Source: Megascapheus bottae
Taxonomy: Eukaryota; Chordata; Mammalia; Rodentia; Geomyidae
DNA length: 64,000 bases
Assembly: GCA_024803745.1 (NCBI GenBank)
Contig: JANJXV010000159.1
Span: 1,114,498 to 1,178,497 of the forward strand
Reading direction: 5' to 3'
Of this stretch, positions 38,981 to 52,700 are shown piece after piece (position 1 is the first letter of the stretch; the number at the start of each line of letters is the position of its first letter). A program made the position numbers and the translations under genes. Under the pieces are notes generated by a model, which made no database searches, was not told the DNA's origin, and saw only the letters and a program-made list of their open reading frames with translations.

Positions 38981-40959
38981 ATAAAATTGCGGTGTGTGAA
39001 CTCATAGAAGGGAGGTGTGTGAAGTCACAGTGTAGGTGAACGAAGTCATAGAATGGAGGTGTGTGAAGTCACAGAATGGAGGTGTGTGAAGTCACAGAAT
39101 GGAGGTGGGTGAAGTCACAGATTCGAAGCCTGTGAAGTCATAGAATGGAGGTGTGTGATGTCAGAATGGAGGTGTGCGAAGTCATAGAATAGAGGTTTGT
39201 GAAGTCAGAATGGAGGTGTGTGAAGTCATAGAATGGAGGTGTGTGAACTCATAGGATTGAGATGTATAACGTCACAATGGAAGTGTGTGAAGTCACAAAA
39301 TGGAGGTGTGTGAAGTCATAAAATGGAGGTGTGTGAAGTCAGAATGGAAGTGTGTGAAGTCACAGAATGGAGGTGTGTGAAGTCAAAGAATGGAGTTGTG
39401 TGAAGTCATACAATGGAGGTGTGTGAACTCATACAGTGGAGCTGTGTGAAGTCATAGAATGGAGGTGTGTGAAGTCACAGAATGGAGTTGGGTGAAGTCA
39501 TAGAGTGAAGGTGAGTGAAGTCACAGATACGAAGCCTGTGAAGTCATACAATGGAGGTGTGTGAAGACACAGAATGGAGGTGTGTGAAGTCATAGAAAGG
39601 TGGTGTGTGAAGTCATACAATGGAGGTGTGTGAAATCACAGAATTGAGGTGTGTGAAGTCATGGAATGGAGCTTTGTGAAGTCAAACAATGGAAGTGTGT
39701 GAAGTCACAGAAAGGAGGTGTGTGAAGTCAGAATGGAGGTGTATGAAGTAACAGAATGGAGGTGTGTAAACTCAGAATAGAGGTGTGTAAAGACACAGAA
39801 TGGACGTGTGTGAAGTCATAGAATGGAGATGTGTGCAGTCATAGAATGGAGGTGTGAAGCCAAAGAATGGATGTTTGTGAAGTAAGAATGAACGTGTGTG
39901 AATCACAGAATTGAGGTGTGTGAAGTCACAGAATGGAGGTGTGTGAAGTCAGAGGTGGTGTGTGAAGTCATAGAATGGAGGTGTGTGAAGTCAGAGGAAG
40001 TGTGTGAAGTCATAGAATGGAGGTGTATGAAGTCAGAGGAGGTGTGTGAAGTCATAGAATGGAGTTGTGTTAAACCATAGAATGTAGGTGTGTGACGTCA
40101 CAGAATGGAGTTGTGTGAAGTCATACAATGGAGGTGTGTCAACTCATACAATGGAGCTGTGTGAAGTCATAGAATGGAGGGTTTGAAGTCACAGAATGGA
40201 GGTGTGTGAAGTCACAGAATAGAGGTGGGCGAAATCATAGAATGGAGGTGTGCGAAGTCATAGAGTGGAGGTGTGTGAAGTCGGAACAGAGGTTTGGGAA
40301 GTCATAGAATGGAGGTGTGTGAAGTCATAGAATGGAGGTGTGTGAAGTCACATAATGGAGGAGTGTGAAGTCATGGAATGCAGGTGTGTGAGGTGACAGA
40401 ATGGAGGTGTGTGAAGTCATAAAATTGCGGTGTGTGAACTCATAGAAGGGAGGTGTGTGAAGTCACAGTGTAGGTGAACGAAGTCATAGAATGGAGGTGT
40501 GTGAAGTCACAGAATGGAGGTGTGTGAAGTCACAGAATGGAGGTGGGTGAAGTCACAGATTCGAAGCCTGTGAAGTCATAGAATGGAGGTGTGCGAAGTC
40601 ATAGAATAGAGGTTTGTGAAGTCAGAATGGAGGTGTGTGAAGTCATAGAATGGAGGTGTGTGAACTCATAGGATTGAGATGTATAACGTCACAATGGAAG
40701 TGTGTGAAGTCACAAAATGGAGGTGTGTGAACTCATAAAATGGAGATGTGTGAAGTCAGAATGGAAGTGTGTGAAGTCACAGAATGGAGGTGTGTGAAGT
40801 CAAAGAATGGAGTTGTGTGAAGTCATACAATGGAGGTGTGTGAACTCATACAGTGGAGCTGTGTGAAGTCATAGAATGGAGGTGTGTGAAGTCACAGAAT
40901 GGAGTTGGGTGAAGTCATAGAGTGTAGGTGAGTGAAGTCACAGATACGAAGCCTGTGAA
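38104..40959 (+). repeat. 1,438-bp HOR tandem pair, right locus
   Basis: This is the counterpart of 20,660-23,515 at a shift of 17,444 bp. GAATGAACG is at 38,448 and 39,886. The second copy lacks the same 21-bp monomer as the left locus (near 40,581), so the deletion pre-dates the block copy. The second copy also has private changes, such as GTCAGAGGAAGTG and GGTGTATGAAG near 39,998 and 40,022. Confidence 0.82.
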
Positions 40960-42534
40960 GTCATAGAATGGAGGTGTGAGATGTCAGAATGGAGGTGTGG
41001 GAAATCATAGAATAGAGGTTTGTGAAGTCAGAATGGAGGTGTGTGAAGTCATAGAATGGAGGTGTGTGAACTCATAGGATTGAGGTGTATGACGTCACAA
41101 TGGAAGTGTGTGAAGTCACAAAATGAAGGTGTGTGAAGTCATAAAATGGAGGTGTGTGAAGTCAGAATGGAAGTGTGTGAAGTCACAGAATGGAGGTGTG
41201 TGAACTCAGAATGGAGGTGTGTGAAGTCATAGATGGAGATGCATGAAGACATAGTATAGAGGTGTGTGAAATCATAGAATGGAGTTTGGTGAAGTCACAG
41301 AATGGAGCTGTGTGAATTCAGAATGGAGGTGTGAAATCATAGAATGGGGGTGTGTGAAGTCAGAATGGAGGTGTGTGAACTCATAGAATGGAGGTGTGTG
41401 ACGTCACAATGGAAGTGTGTGAAGTCATAGAATGGAGGTGTGTGAACTCATAAAATGGAGGTGTGAAGTCATAGATTGGAGGTGTGTGAACTCATGCAAT
41501 GGAGGTGTGTGAAGTCACAATGGAGGTGTGTGAAGTAATCGAAAGGAGGTGTGTGAAGTCACAGAATGGAGGTGCGTGAAGTGATAGAATTGAGGTGTGT
41601 GAACTCATAGAATGGAGGTGTGTGAATTAAAAATGGAGCTGTTTGAAGTCATAGAATGGAGGTGTTTGAAGTAAAAAAATGGAGGTTTGTGAAGTCACAG
41701 AAAGGAGGTGTGTGATGTCATAGAATGGAGGTGTGTGAAATCACACAATGGAGGTGTGTGAAGACACAGAATGGAGATGTGTGAAGTCATAGAATGGTGG
41801 TGTGTGAAGTCATAGAATCGAGGTGTGTGAAGTCACAGAATGGAGGTGTGTGAAGTCATGGAATGGAGCTTTGTGAAGTCAAACAATGGAAGTGTGTGAA
41901 GTCACAGAAAGGAGGTGTGTGAAGTCACAGAATGGAGGTGTGTGAAGTCATAGAATGGTGGTGTTTGGAGTCATAGAAAGGAGGTTTGTGAAGTCAGAAT
42001 GCAGGTGTGTGAAATCATAGAATGGAGGTGTGTGAAGACATAGAATGCAGGTGTGTGAAGTCAGAGAATAGAAGGGTGTGAAGTCATAGAATAGAGGTGT
42101 GATGTCATAGAATGGAGCTTTGTGAAGTCAAACAATGGAAGTGTGTGAAGTCACAGAGAAGAGATGTGTGAAGTCATAGAATGGAGGTGTGCTAAACCAT
42201 AGAATGTAGGTGTGTGAAGTCACAGAATGGAGTTGTGTGACGTCATACAATGGAGGTGTGTCAACTCATACAATGGAGCTGTGTGAAGTCATAGAATGGA
42301 GGGTTTGAAGTCACAGAATGGAGGTGTGTGAAGTCACAGAATGGAGGTGTGCGAAATCATAGAATGGAGGTGTGCGAAGTCATAGAATGGAGGTGTGTGA
42401 AGTCGGAACGGAGGTTTGGGAAGTCATACAATGGAGGTGTGTGAAGTCATAGAATGGAGGTGTGTGAAGTCACAGAATGGAGGAGTGTGAAGTCATGGAA
42501 TGCAGGTGTGTGAAGTGACAGAATGGTGGTGTGT

Positions 42535-45500
42535 GAACTCATAGAATGGAGGTGTGTGAATTCAAAATTGAGGTGTGGGAAGTCATAGAATTTAGGTGTG
42601 TGAAGTCACAAAATGGAGGAGTGTGAAGTCAGAATGGAGGTGTGAGAATTCTCAGAAATGAAGTGTTGGAAATCAGAATGGAGGTGTGTGAAGTCATAGA
42701 CTGGAGGGGTGTGAAGTCACAGAATGGAGGTGTGTGAAGTCAGAATGGAGGTGTGTGAAGTACTGGAATGGAGGTGTGTGAAGTCATAGAATGGAGGTGT
42801 GTGAAGTCATAGAATGGAAATGTGTGAAGTCATAGAATGGAGGTGTCTGAAGTCATAGAATGGAGGTGTGTGAAGTCATAGAATGCAGGTGTGTGAAGTC
42901 AGGGAATAGAAGCGTGTGAAGTCATAGAATGGAGGTGTGATGTCATAGAATGGAGCTTTGTGAAGTCAAACAATGGAAGTGTGTGAAGTCACAGAAAGGA
43001 GGTGTGTGAAGTCATAGAATGGAGGAATGTGAAGTCATAGAATGGCGGTGTTTGAAGTCATAGAAAGGAGGTTTTTGAAGTCAGAATGCAGATGTCTGAA
43101 GTCACAGAAAGGAGGTGTGTGAAGTCATAGAATGGAGGTGTGTGAAGTCAAGGAAAGGAGGTGTGTGATGTCATCGTATGGAGGTGTGTGAAGTCATAGA
43201 ATGGCGGTGTGTGAAGTCACAGAACGGAGGTGTGTGAACTCATGGAATGGAGGTGTGTGAAGTCACAGAATGCAGGTGTGTGAAGTCATAGAATGGAGGT
43301 GTGTGAAGTCAGAATGGAGGTGTGTGAAGTCCTGGAATGGAGATGTGTGAACTCAGAATGGAGTTGTGTAAAGTCATTCAATGGAGGTGTGTGAAGTCAT
43401 AGAATGGAGGTGTGTGAAGTCATAGAATGGAAGTGTGTGAAGTCATAGAATGGAGGTGTGTGAAGTCACAGAACTGAGGTTTGTGAACCATAGAATGTAG
43501 GTGTGTGAAGTCACAGAATGGAGTTGTGTGAAGTCATACAATGGAGGTGTGTGAACTCATACAATGGAGCTGTGTGAAGTCATAGAATGGAGGTGTGTGA
43601 AGTCACAGAATGGAGGTGGGTGAAGTCATAGAGTGGAGGTGTGTGAAGTCACAGATTCGAAGTCTGTGAAGTCATAGAATGGAGGTGTGTGATGTCAGAA
43701 TGGAGGTGTGCGAAGTCATAGAATAGAGGTTTGTGAAGTCAGAATGGGGGTGTGTGAAGTCAGAATGGAGGTGTGTGAACTCATAGAATGGAGGTGTGTG
43801 ACGTCACAATGGAAGTGTGTGAAGTCATAGAATGGGGGTGTGTGAAGTCACAGAATGGAGGTATGTGAAGTCATAGAATGGAGGTGTGTGAAGTCACAGA
43901 ATGGAGGTGCGTAAAGTTATAGAATGGAGGTGTGTGAAGTTATAGAATGGATGTTTGTGACGGCAAAGAATGGAGGTATGTGAATTCAGAGAATGGAGCT
44001 GTGTGAAGTCAGAATGGAGGTGTATGAAGTCACAGAATGGAGGTGTGTCAACTAGAATGGAGGTGTGTGAAGTCACAGAATGGAGGTGTGTGAACTCATA
44101 GAATGGAGTTGTGTGAAGTCATAGAATGGAGGTGTGTGAAGTCAGAATGGAGATGTGTGAAGTCACAGAATTGAGGTGTGTGAACACAGAATGGAGGTGT
44201 GTGAAGTCACAGAATGGAGGTGTGTGAAGTCATAGAATGGAGGTGTGTGAAGTCATAGAACGGATGTTTGTGACGTAAGAAAGAACGTGTGTGAATCACA
44301 GAATGGAGGTGTGTGAAGTCAGAGATGGTGTGTGAAGTCATAGAATGGAGGTGTGTGAAGTCAGAATGGAGGTGTGTGAAGTCAGAATGGAGGTGTGAAG
44401 TCATAGAATGGAGGTGGGTGAAGTCATATAATGCAGGTGTGTGAAGTCACAGAAGGGAGGTGTGTGAAGTCATAAAATGGAGGTGGGTGAACTCATAGAA
44501 TGGAGGTGTGAAGTCACAGATTGGAGGTGTGTGAAGTCACAGAATGCAGGTGTGTGAAGTGATAGAATGGAGGTGTGTGAACTCATAGAATGGAGGTGTG
44601 TGAATTCACAATGGAGCTGTTTGTAGTCATAGAATGGAGGTGTTTGAAGTAAAAAATGGAAGTTTGTGAAGTCACAGAAAGGAGGTGTGTGATGTCATAG
44701 AATGGAGGTGTGTGAATTCATAAAATGGAGGTGTGTGAAGACACAGAATGGAGGTGTGTGAAGTCATAGAATGGTGGTGTGTGAAGTCATAGAATCGAGG
44801 TGTGTGAAGTCACAGAATGGAGGTGTGTGAAGTCATGGAATGGAGCTTTGTGAAGTCAAACAATGGAAGTGTGTGAAGTCACAGAAAAGAGGTGTGTGAA
44901 GAAATAGAATGGAGGTGTGTGAAGTCAAAGAATGCCGGTGTTTGAAGTCATAGAAAGGAGGTTTGTGAAGTCAGAATGCAGGTGTTTGAAGTCATAGAAT
45001 GGAGGTGTGTGAAGTCATAGAATGCAGGTGTGTGAACTCAGAGAATAGAAGGGTGTGAAGTCATAGAATGGAGGTGTGTGAGGTCATAGAATGGAGGTGT
45101 GTGAAATCAAACAATGGAGGTGTGTGAAGTCAAGGAAAGGGGTGTGTGATGTCATAGTATGGAGGTGTGTGAAGTCATAGAATGGCGGTGTGTGAAGTCA
45201 CAGAATGGAGGTGTGTGAACTCATGGAATGGAGGTGTGTGAAGTCACAATGGAGGTGTGTGAATTAATCGAATGGAGGTGTGTGAAGTCACAGAATGGAG
45301 GTGTGTGAAGTGATAGAATGGAGGTGTGTGGACTCATAGAATGGAGGTGTGTGAATTCACAATGGAGGTGTGTGGAGTCATAGAATGGAGGTGTGTGAAG
45401 TCACAAAATGGAGGAGTGTGAAGTCAGAATGGAGGTGTGCGAATTCTTAGAATGGAAGTGTTTGAAATCAGAATGGAGGTGTGTGAAGTCATAGAATAGA

Positions 45501-46750
45501 GGGGTGTGAAGTCACAGAATGCAGGTGTGTGAAGTCATAGAATGGAGGTGTGTGAAGTGAGAATGGAGGTGTGTGAAGTCCTGGAATGGAGATGTGTGAA
45601 CTCAGAATGGAGTTGTGTAAAGTCACTGAATGGAAGTGTGTGAAGTCATAGAATGGAAGTGTGTGAAGTCATAGAATGGAGGTGTGTGAAGTAATAGAAT
45701 GGAGGTGTGTGAAGTAAAAAATGGAGGTATGTGAAGTCATACAATGGAGGTGTGTGAAGACACAGAATGGAGGTGTGTGAAGTCATAGAAAGGTGGTGTG
45801 TGAAGTCATAGAATGGAGGTGTGTGAAATCACAGAATTGAGGTGTGTGAAGTCATGGAATGGAGCTTTGTGAAGTCAAACAATGGAAGTGTGTGAAGTCA
45901 CAGAAAGGAGGTGTGTGAAGTCAGAATGGAGGTGTATGAAGTAACAGGATGGAGGTGTGTAAACTCAGAATAGAGGTGTGTAAAGACACAGAATGGACGT
46001 GTGTGAAGTCATAGAATGGAGATGTGTGCAGTCATAGAATGGAGGTGTGAAGCCAAAGAATGGATGTTTGTGAAGTAAGAATGAACGTGTGTGAATCACA
46101 GAATTGAGGTGTGTGAAGTCACAGAATGGAGGTGTGTGAAGTCAGAGGTGGTGTGTGAAGTCATAGAATGGAGGTGTGTGAAGTCAGAGGAGGTGTGTGA
46201 AGTCATAGAATGGAGGTGTGTGAAGTCAGAGGAGGTGTGTGAAGTCATAGAATGGAGTTGTGTTAAACCATAGAATGTAGGTGTGTGACGTCACAGAATG
46301 GAGTTGTGTGAAGTCATACAATGGAGGTGTGTCAACTCATACAATGGAGCTGTGTGAAGTCATAGAATGGAGGGTTTGAAGTCACAGAATGGAGGTGTGT
46401 GAAGTCACAGAATGGAGGTGTGCGAAATCATAGAATGGAGGTGTGCGAAGTCATAGAGTGGAGGTGTGTGAAGTCGGAACAGAGGTTTGGGAAGTCATAG
46501 AATGGAGGTGTGTGAAGTCATAGAGTGGAGGTGTGTGAAGTCACAGAATGGAGGAGTGTGAAGTCATGGAATGCAGGTGTGTGAGGTGACAGAATGGAGG
46601 TGCGTGAAGTCATAAAATTGCGGTGTGTGAACTCATAGAAGGGAGGTGTGTGAAGTCACAGTGTAGGTGAACGAAGTCATAGAATGGAGGTGTGTGAAGT
46701 CACAGAATGGAGGTGTGTGAAGTCACAGAATGGAGGTGGGTGAAGTCACA
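42535..46750 (+). repeat. Further copy of the 30.7-34.8 kb type segment
   Basis: The order of variants follows 30.7-34.8 kb. The shift is 11,834 bp near the left edge (30,727 to 42,561) and 11,791 bp further right (32,488 to 44,279; 34,288 to 46,079). The change of about 43 bp falls near 43,957, where two monomers (GTAAGAATGAAGG and GTCATAAAATGG types) are missing and GGATGTTTGTGACGGC is formed. This copy has private substitutions (GTGACGTAAGAAAGAACG at 44,270), so it is older or less homogenised than the 4,160-bp pair. Confidence 0.78.
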
Positions 46751-49700
46751 GATTCGAAGCCTGTGAAGTCATAGAATGGAGGGTGTGTGATGTCAGAATG
46801 GAGGTGTGCGAAGTCATAGAATAGAGGTTTGTGAAGTCAGAATGGAGGTGTGTGAAGTCATAGAATGGAGGTGTGTGAACTCATAGGATTGAGGTGTAGA
46901 ACGTCACAATGGAAGTGTGTGAAGTCACAAAATGGAGGTGTGTGAAGTCATAAAATGGAGGTGTGTGAAGTCAGAATGGAAGTCTGTGAAGTCACAGAAT
47001 GGAGGTGTGTGAACTCAAAATGGAGGTGTGTGAAGTCATAGATGGAGATGTATGAAGACATAGTATAGAGGTGTGTGAAATCATAGAATGGAGTTTGGTG
47101 AAGTCACAGAATGGAGCTCTGTGAATTCAGAATGGAGGTGTGAAATCATAGAATGGGGGTGTGTGAAGTCAGAATGGAGGTGTGTGAACTCATAGAATGG
47201 AGGTGTGTGACGTCACAATGGAAGTGTGTGAAGTCATAGAATGGAGGTGTGTGAACTCATAAAATGGAGGTGTGAAGTCATAGATTGGAGGTGTGTGAAC
47301 TCATGCAATGGAGGTGTGTGAAGTCACAATGGAAGTGTGTGAAGTAATCGAATGGAGGTGTGTGAAGTCACAGAATGGAAGTGTGTGAAGTGATAGAATT
47401 GAGGTGTGTGAACTCATAGAATGGAGGTGTGTGAATTAAAAATGGAGCTGTTTGAAGTCATAGAATGGAGGTGTTTGAAGTAAAAAAATGGAGGTTTGTG
47501 AAGTCACAGAAAGGAGGTGTGTGAAGTCAAAGAATGGAGTTGTGTGAATTCAGACAATGGAGGTGTGTGAACTCATACAGTGGAGCTGTGTGAAGTCATA
47601 GAATGGAGGTGTGTGAAGTCACAGAATGGAGTTGGGTGAAGTCATAGAGTGAAGGTGAGTGAAGTCACAGATACGAAGCCTGTGAAGTCATAGAATGGAG
47701 GTGTGAGATGTCAGAATGGAGGTGTGGGAAGTCATAGAATAGAGGTTTGTGAAGTCAGAATGGAGGTGTGTGAAGTCATAGAATGGAGGTGTGTGAACTC
47801 ATAGGATTGAGGTGTATGACGTCACAATGGAAGTGTGTGAAGTCACAAAATGAAGGTGTGTGAAGTCATAAAATGGAGGTGTGTGAAGTCAGAATGGAAG
47901 TGTGTGAAGTCACAGAATGGAGGTGTGTGAACTCAGAATGGAGGTGTGTGAAGTCATAGATGGAGATGCATGAAGACATAGTATAGAGGTGTGTGAAATC
48001 ATAGAATGGAGTTTGGTGAAGTCACAGAATGGAGCTGTGTGAATTCAGAATGGAGGTGTGAAATCATAGAATGGGGGTGTGTGAAGTCAGAATGGAGGTG
48101 TGTGAACTCATAGAATGGAGGTGTGTGATGTCACAATGGAAGTGTGTGAAGTCATAGAATGGAGGTGTGTGAACTCATAAAATGGAGGTGTGAAGTCATA
48201 GATTGGAGGTGTGTGAACTCATGCAATGGAGGTGTGTGAAGTCACAATGGAGGTGTGTGAAGTAATCGAAAGGAGGTGTGTGAAGTCACAGAATGGAGGT
48301 GCGTGAAGTGATAGAATTGAGGTGTGTGAACTCATAGAATGGAGGTGTGTGAATTAAAAATGGAGCTGTTTGAAGTCATAGAATGGAGGTGTTTGAAGTA
48401 AAAAAATGGAGGTTTGTGAAGTCACAGAAAGGAGGTGTGTGATGTCATAGAATGGAGGTGTGTGAAATCACACAATGGAGGTGTGTGAAGACACAGAATG
48501 GAGATGTGTGAAGTCATAGAATGGTGGTGTGTGAAGTCATAGAATCGAGGTGTGTGAAGTCACAGAATGGAGGTGTGTGAAGTCATGGAATGGAGCTTTG
48601 TGAAGTCAAACAATGGAAGTGTGTGAAGTCACAGAAAGGAGGTGTGTGAAGTCACAGAATGGAGGTGTGTGAAGTCATAGAATGGTGGTGTTTGGAGTCA
48701 TAGAAAGGAGGTTTGTGAAGTCAGAATGCAGGTGTGTGAAGTCATAGAATGGAGGTGTGTGAAGTCAAAGAATGCAGGTGTGTGAAGTCAGAGAATAGAA
48801 GGGTGTGAAGTCATAGAATGGAGGTGTGATGTCATAGAATGGAGCTTTGTGAAGTCAAACAATGGAAGTGTGTGAAGTCACAGAGAAGAGATGTGTGAAG
48901 TCATAGAATGGAGGTGTGTTAAACCATAGAATGTAGGTGTGTGAAGTCACAGAATGGAGTTGTGTGAAGTCATACAATGGAGGTGTGTCAACTCATACAA
49001 TGGAGCTGTGTGAAGTCATAGAATGGAGGGTTTGAAGTCACAGAATGGAGGTGTGTGAAGTCACAGAATGGAGGTGTGCGAAATCATAGAATGGAGGTAT
49101 GCGAAGTCATAGAATGGAGGTGTGTGAAGTCGGAACGGAGGTTTGGGAAGTCATAGAATGGAGGTGTGTGAAGTCATAGAATGGAGGTGTGTGAAGTCAC
49201 AGAATGGAGGAGTGTGAAGTCATGGAATGCAGGTGTGTGAAGTGACAGAATGGAGGTGTGTGAAGTTATAAAATTGCGGTGTGTGAACTCATAGAAGGGA
49301 GGTGTGTGAAGTCACAGTGTAGGTGAACGAAGTCATAGAATGGAGGTGTGTGAAGTCACAAAATGGAGGTGTGTGAAGTCAGAATGGAGGTGTCTGAAGT
49401 CACAGAATGGAGGTGTGTGAAGTCATAGAAGGGAGGTGTGTGAAGTCAAGGAAAGGAGGTGTGTGATGTCATAGTATGGAGGTGTGTGAAGTCATAGAAT
49501 GGCGGTGTTTGAAGTCACAGAATGGAGGTGTGTGAACTCATGGAATGGAGGTGGGTGAAGTCACAATTGAGGTGTGTGAATTAATCAAATGGAGGTGTGT
49601 GAAGTCACAGAATGGAGGTGTGTGTAGTGATAGAATGGAGGTGTGTGAACTCATAGAATGGAGGTGTGTGAATTCAAAATTGAGGTGTGGGAAGTCATAG

Positions 49701-52700
49701 AATTTAGGTGTGTGAAGTCACAAAATGGAGGAGTGTGAAGTCAGAATGGAGGTGTGAGAATTCTCAGAATTGAAGTGTTGGAAATCAGAATGAGGTGTGT
49801 GAAGTCATAGACTGGAGGGGTGTGAAGTCACAGAATGGAGGTGTGTGAAGTCAGAATGGAGGTGTGTGAAGTACTGGAATGGAGGTGTGTGAAGTCATAG
49901 AATGGAGGTGTGTGAAGTCATAGAATGGAAGTGTGTGAAGTCATAGAATGGAGGTGTGTCAACTCATACAATGGAGCTGTGTGAAGTCATAGAATGGAGG
50001 GTTTGAAGTCACAGAATGGAGGTGTGTGAAGTCACAGAATAGAGGTGTGCGAAATCATAGAATGGAGGTGTGCGAAGTCATAGAGTGGAGGTGTGTGAAG
50101 TCGGAAAAGAGGTTTGGGAAGTCATAGAATGGAGGTGTGTGAAGTCATAGAATGGAGGTGTGTGAAGTCACAGAATGGAGGAGTGTGAAGTCATGGAATG
50201 CAGGTGTGTGAGGTGACAGAATGGAGGTGTGTGAAGTCATAAAATTGCGGTGTGTGAACTCATATAAGGGAGGTGTGTGAAGTCACAGTGTAGGTGAACG
50301 AAGTCATAGAATGGAGGTGTGTGAAGTCACAGAATGGAGGTGTGTGAAGTCACAGAATGGAGGTGGGTGAAGTGACAGATTCGAGGCCTGTGAAGTCATA
50401 GAATGGAGGTGTGTGATGTCAGAATGGAGGTGTGCGAAGTCATAGAATAGAGGTTTGTGAAGTCAGAATGGAGGTGTGTGAAGTCATAGAATGGAGGTGT
50501 GTGAACTCATAGGATTGAGGTGTATAACGTCACAATGGAAGTGTGTGAAGTCACAAAATGGAGGTGTGTGAAGTCATAAAATGGAGGTGTGTGAAGTCAG
50601 AATGGAAGTGTGTGAAGTCACAGAATGGAGGTGTGTGAACTCAGAATGGAGGTGTGTGAAGTCATAGATGGAGATGTATGAAGACATAGTATAGAGGTGT
50701 GTGAAATCATAGAATGGAGTTTGGTGAAGTCACAGAATGGAGCTGTGTGAATCCAGAATGGAGGTGTGAAATCATAGAATGGGGGTGTGTGAAGTCAGAA
50801 TGGAGGTGTGTGAACTCATAGAATGGAGGTGTGTGACGTCACAATGGAAGTGTGTGAAGTCATAGAATGGAGGTGTGTGAACTCATAAAATGGAGGTGTG
50901 AAGTCATAGATTGGAGGTGTGTGAACTCATGCAATGGAGGTGTGTGAACTCACAATGGAAGTGTGTGAAGTAATCAAATGGAGGTGTGTGAAGTCACAGA
51001 ATGGAAGTGTGTGAAGTGATAGAATTGAGGTGTGTGAACTCATAGAATGGAGGTGTGTGAATTAAAAATGGAGCTGTTTGAAGTCATAGAATGGAGGTGT
51101 TTGAAGTAAAAAAATGGAGGTTTGTGAAGTCACAGAAAGGAGGTGTGTGATGTCATAGAATGGAGGTGTGTGAAATCACACAATGGAGGTGTGTGAAGAC
51201 ACAGAATGGAGGTGTGTAAAGTCATAGAATGGTGGTGTGTGAAGTCATAGAATCGAGGTGTGTGAAGTCACAGAATGGAGGTGTGTGAAGTCATGGAATG
51301 GAGCTTTGTGAAGTCAAACAATGGAAGTGTGTGAAACACACAAAGGAGGTGTGTGAAGTCATAGAATGGAGGTGTGTGAAGTCATAGAATGGCGGTGTTT
51401 GAAGTCATAGAAAGGAGGTTTGTGAAGTCATAATGCAGGTGTGTGAAGTCACAGAAAGGAGGTGTGAGAAGTCACAGAATGGAGGTGTGTGAAGTCAAGG
51501 AAAGGATGTGTGTGATGTCATAGTATGGAGGTGTGTGAAGTCATAGAATGGCGGTGTGTGAAGTCACAGAATGGAGGTGTGTGAAGTCACAGAATGGAGG
51601 TGTGTGAACCATAGAATGGAGGTGTGTGAAGTCACAGAATGGAGTTGTGTGAAGTCATACAATGGAGGTGTGTGAACTCATACAGTGGAGCTGTGTGAAG
51701 TCATAGAATGGAGGTGTGTGAAGTCACAGAATGGAGGTGGGTGAAGTCATAGAGTGGAGGTGAGTGAAGTCACAGATTCGAAGCCTGTGAAGTCATAGAA
51801 TGGAGGTGTGTGATGTCAGAATTGAGGTGTGCGAAGTCATAGAATAGAGGTTTGTGAAGTCAGAATGGAGGTGTGTGAAGTCATAGAATGGAGGTGTGTG
51901 AACTCATAGGATTGAGGTGTATGACGTCACAATGGAAGTGTGTGAAGTCACATAATGGAGGTGTGTGAAGTCAGAATGGAGGTGTGAAGTCATAGAATGG
52001 AGGTGGGTGAAGTCATATAATGCAGGTGTGTGAAGTCACAGAAGGGAGGTGTGTGAAGTCATAGAATGGAGGTGTGTTAAACCATAGAATGTAGGTGTGT
52101 GAAGTCACAGAATGGAGTTGTGTGAAGTCATACAATGGAGGTGTGTCAACTCATACAATGGAGCTGTGTGAAGTCATAGAATGAAGGGTTTGAAGTCACG
52201 GAATGGAGGTGTGTGAAGTCACAGAATGGAGTTGTGCGAAATCATAGAATGGAGGTGTGCGAAGTCATAGAATGGAGGTGTGTGAAGTCGGAACGGAGTT
52301 TTGGGAAGTCATAGAATGGAGGTGTGTGAAGTCATAGAATGGAGGTGTGTGAAGTCACAGAATGGAGGAGTGTGAAGTCATGGAATGCAGGTGTGTGAAG
52401 TGACAGAATGGAGGTGTGTGAAGTTATAAAATTGCGGTGTGTGAACTCATAGAAGGGAGGTGTGTGAAGTCACAGTGTAGGTGAATGAAGTCATAGAATG
52501 GAGGTGTGTGAAGTCACAGAATGGAGGTGTGTGAAGTCAGAATGGAGGTGTCTGAAGTCACAGAATGGAGGTGTGTGAACACAGAATGAAGGTGTGTGAA
52601 GTCAAGGAAAGGAGGTGTGTGATGTCATAGTATGGAGGTGTGTGAAGTCATAGAATGGCGGTGTGTGAAGTCACAGAATGGAGGTGTGTGAACTCATGGA

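Larger units (their letters stand above)
29655..42520 (+). repeat. Second copy of the 8.8-kb segment, expanded by an internal 4,160-bp duplication
   Basis: From about 29,655 the sequence follows 16,240 onward; at about 34,820 it jumps back to the equivalent of 30,661, runs through a second 4,160-bp copy, and at about 38,980 resumes where the parent stood (21,53x), ending near 42,520, the equivalent of about 25,075. Removing one 4,160-bp copy leaves a colinear duplicate of 16.24-25.07 kb. A block of about 137 bp present at 31,600-31,735 is absent from the parent near 18,420. Confidence 0.8.
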
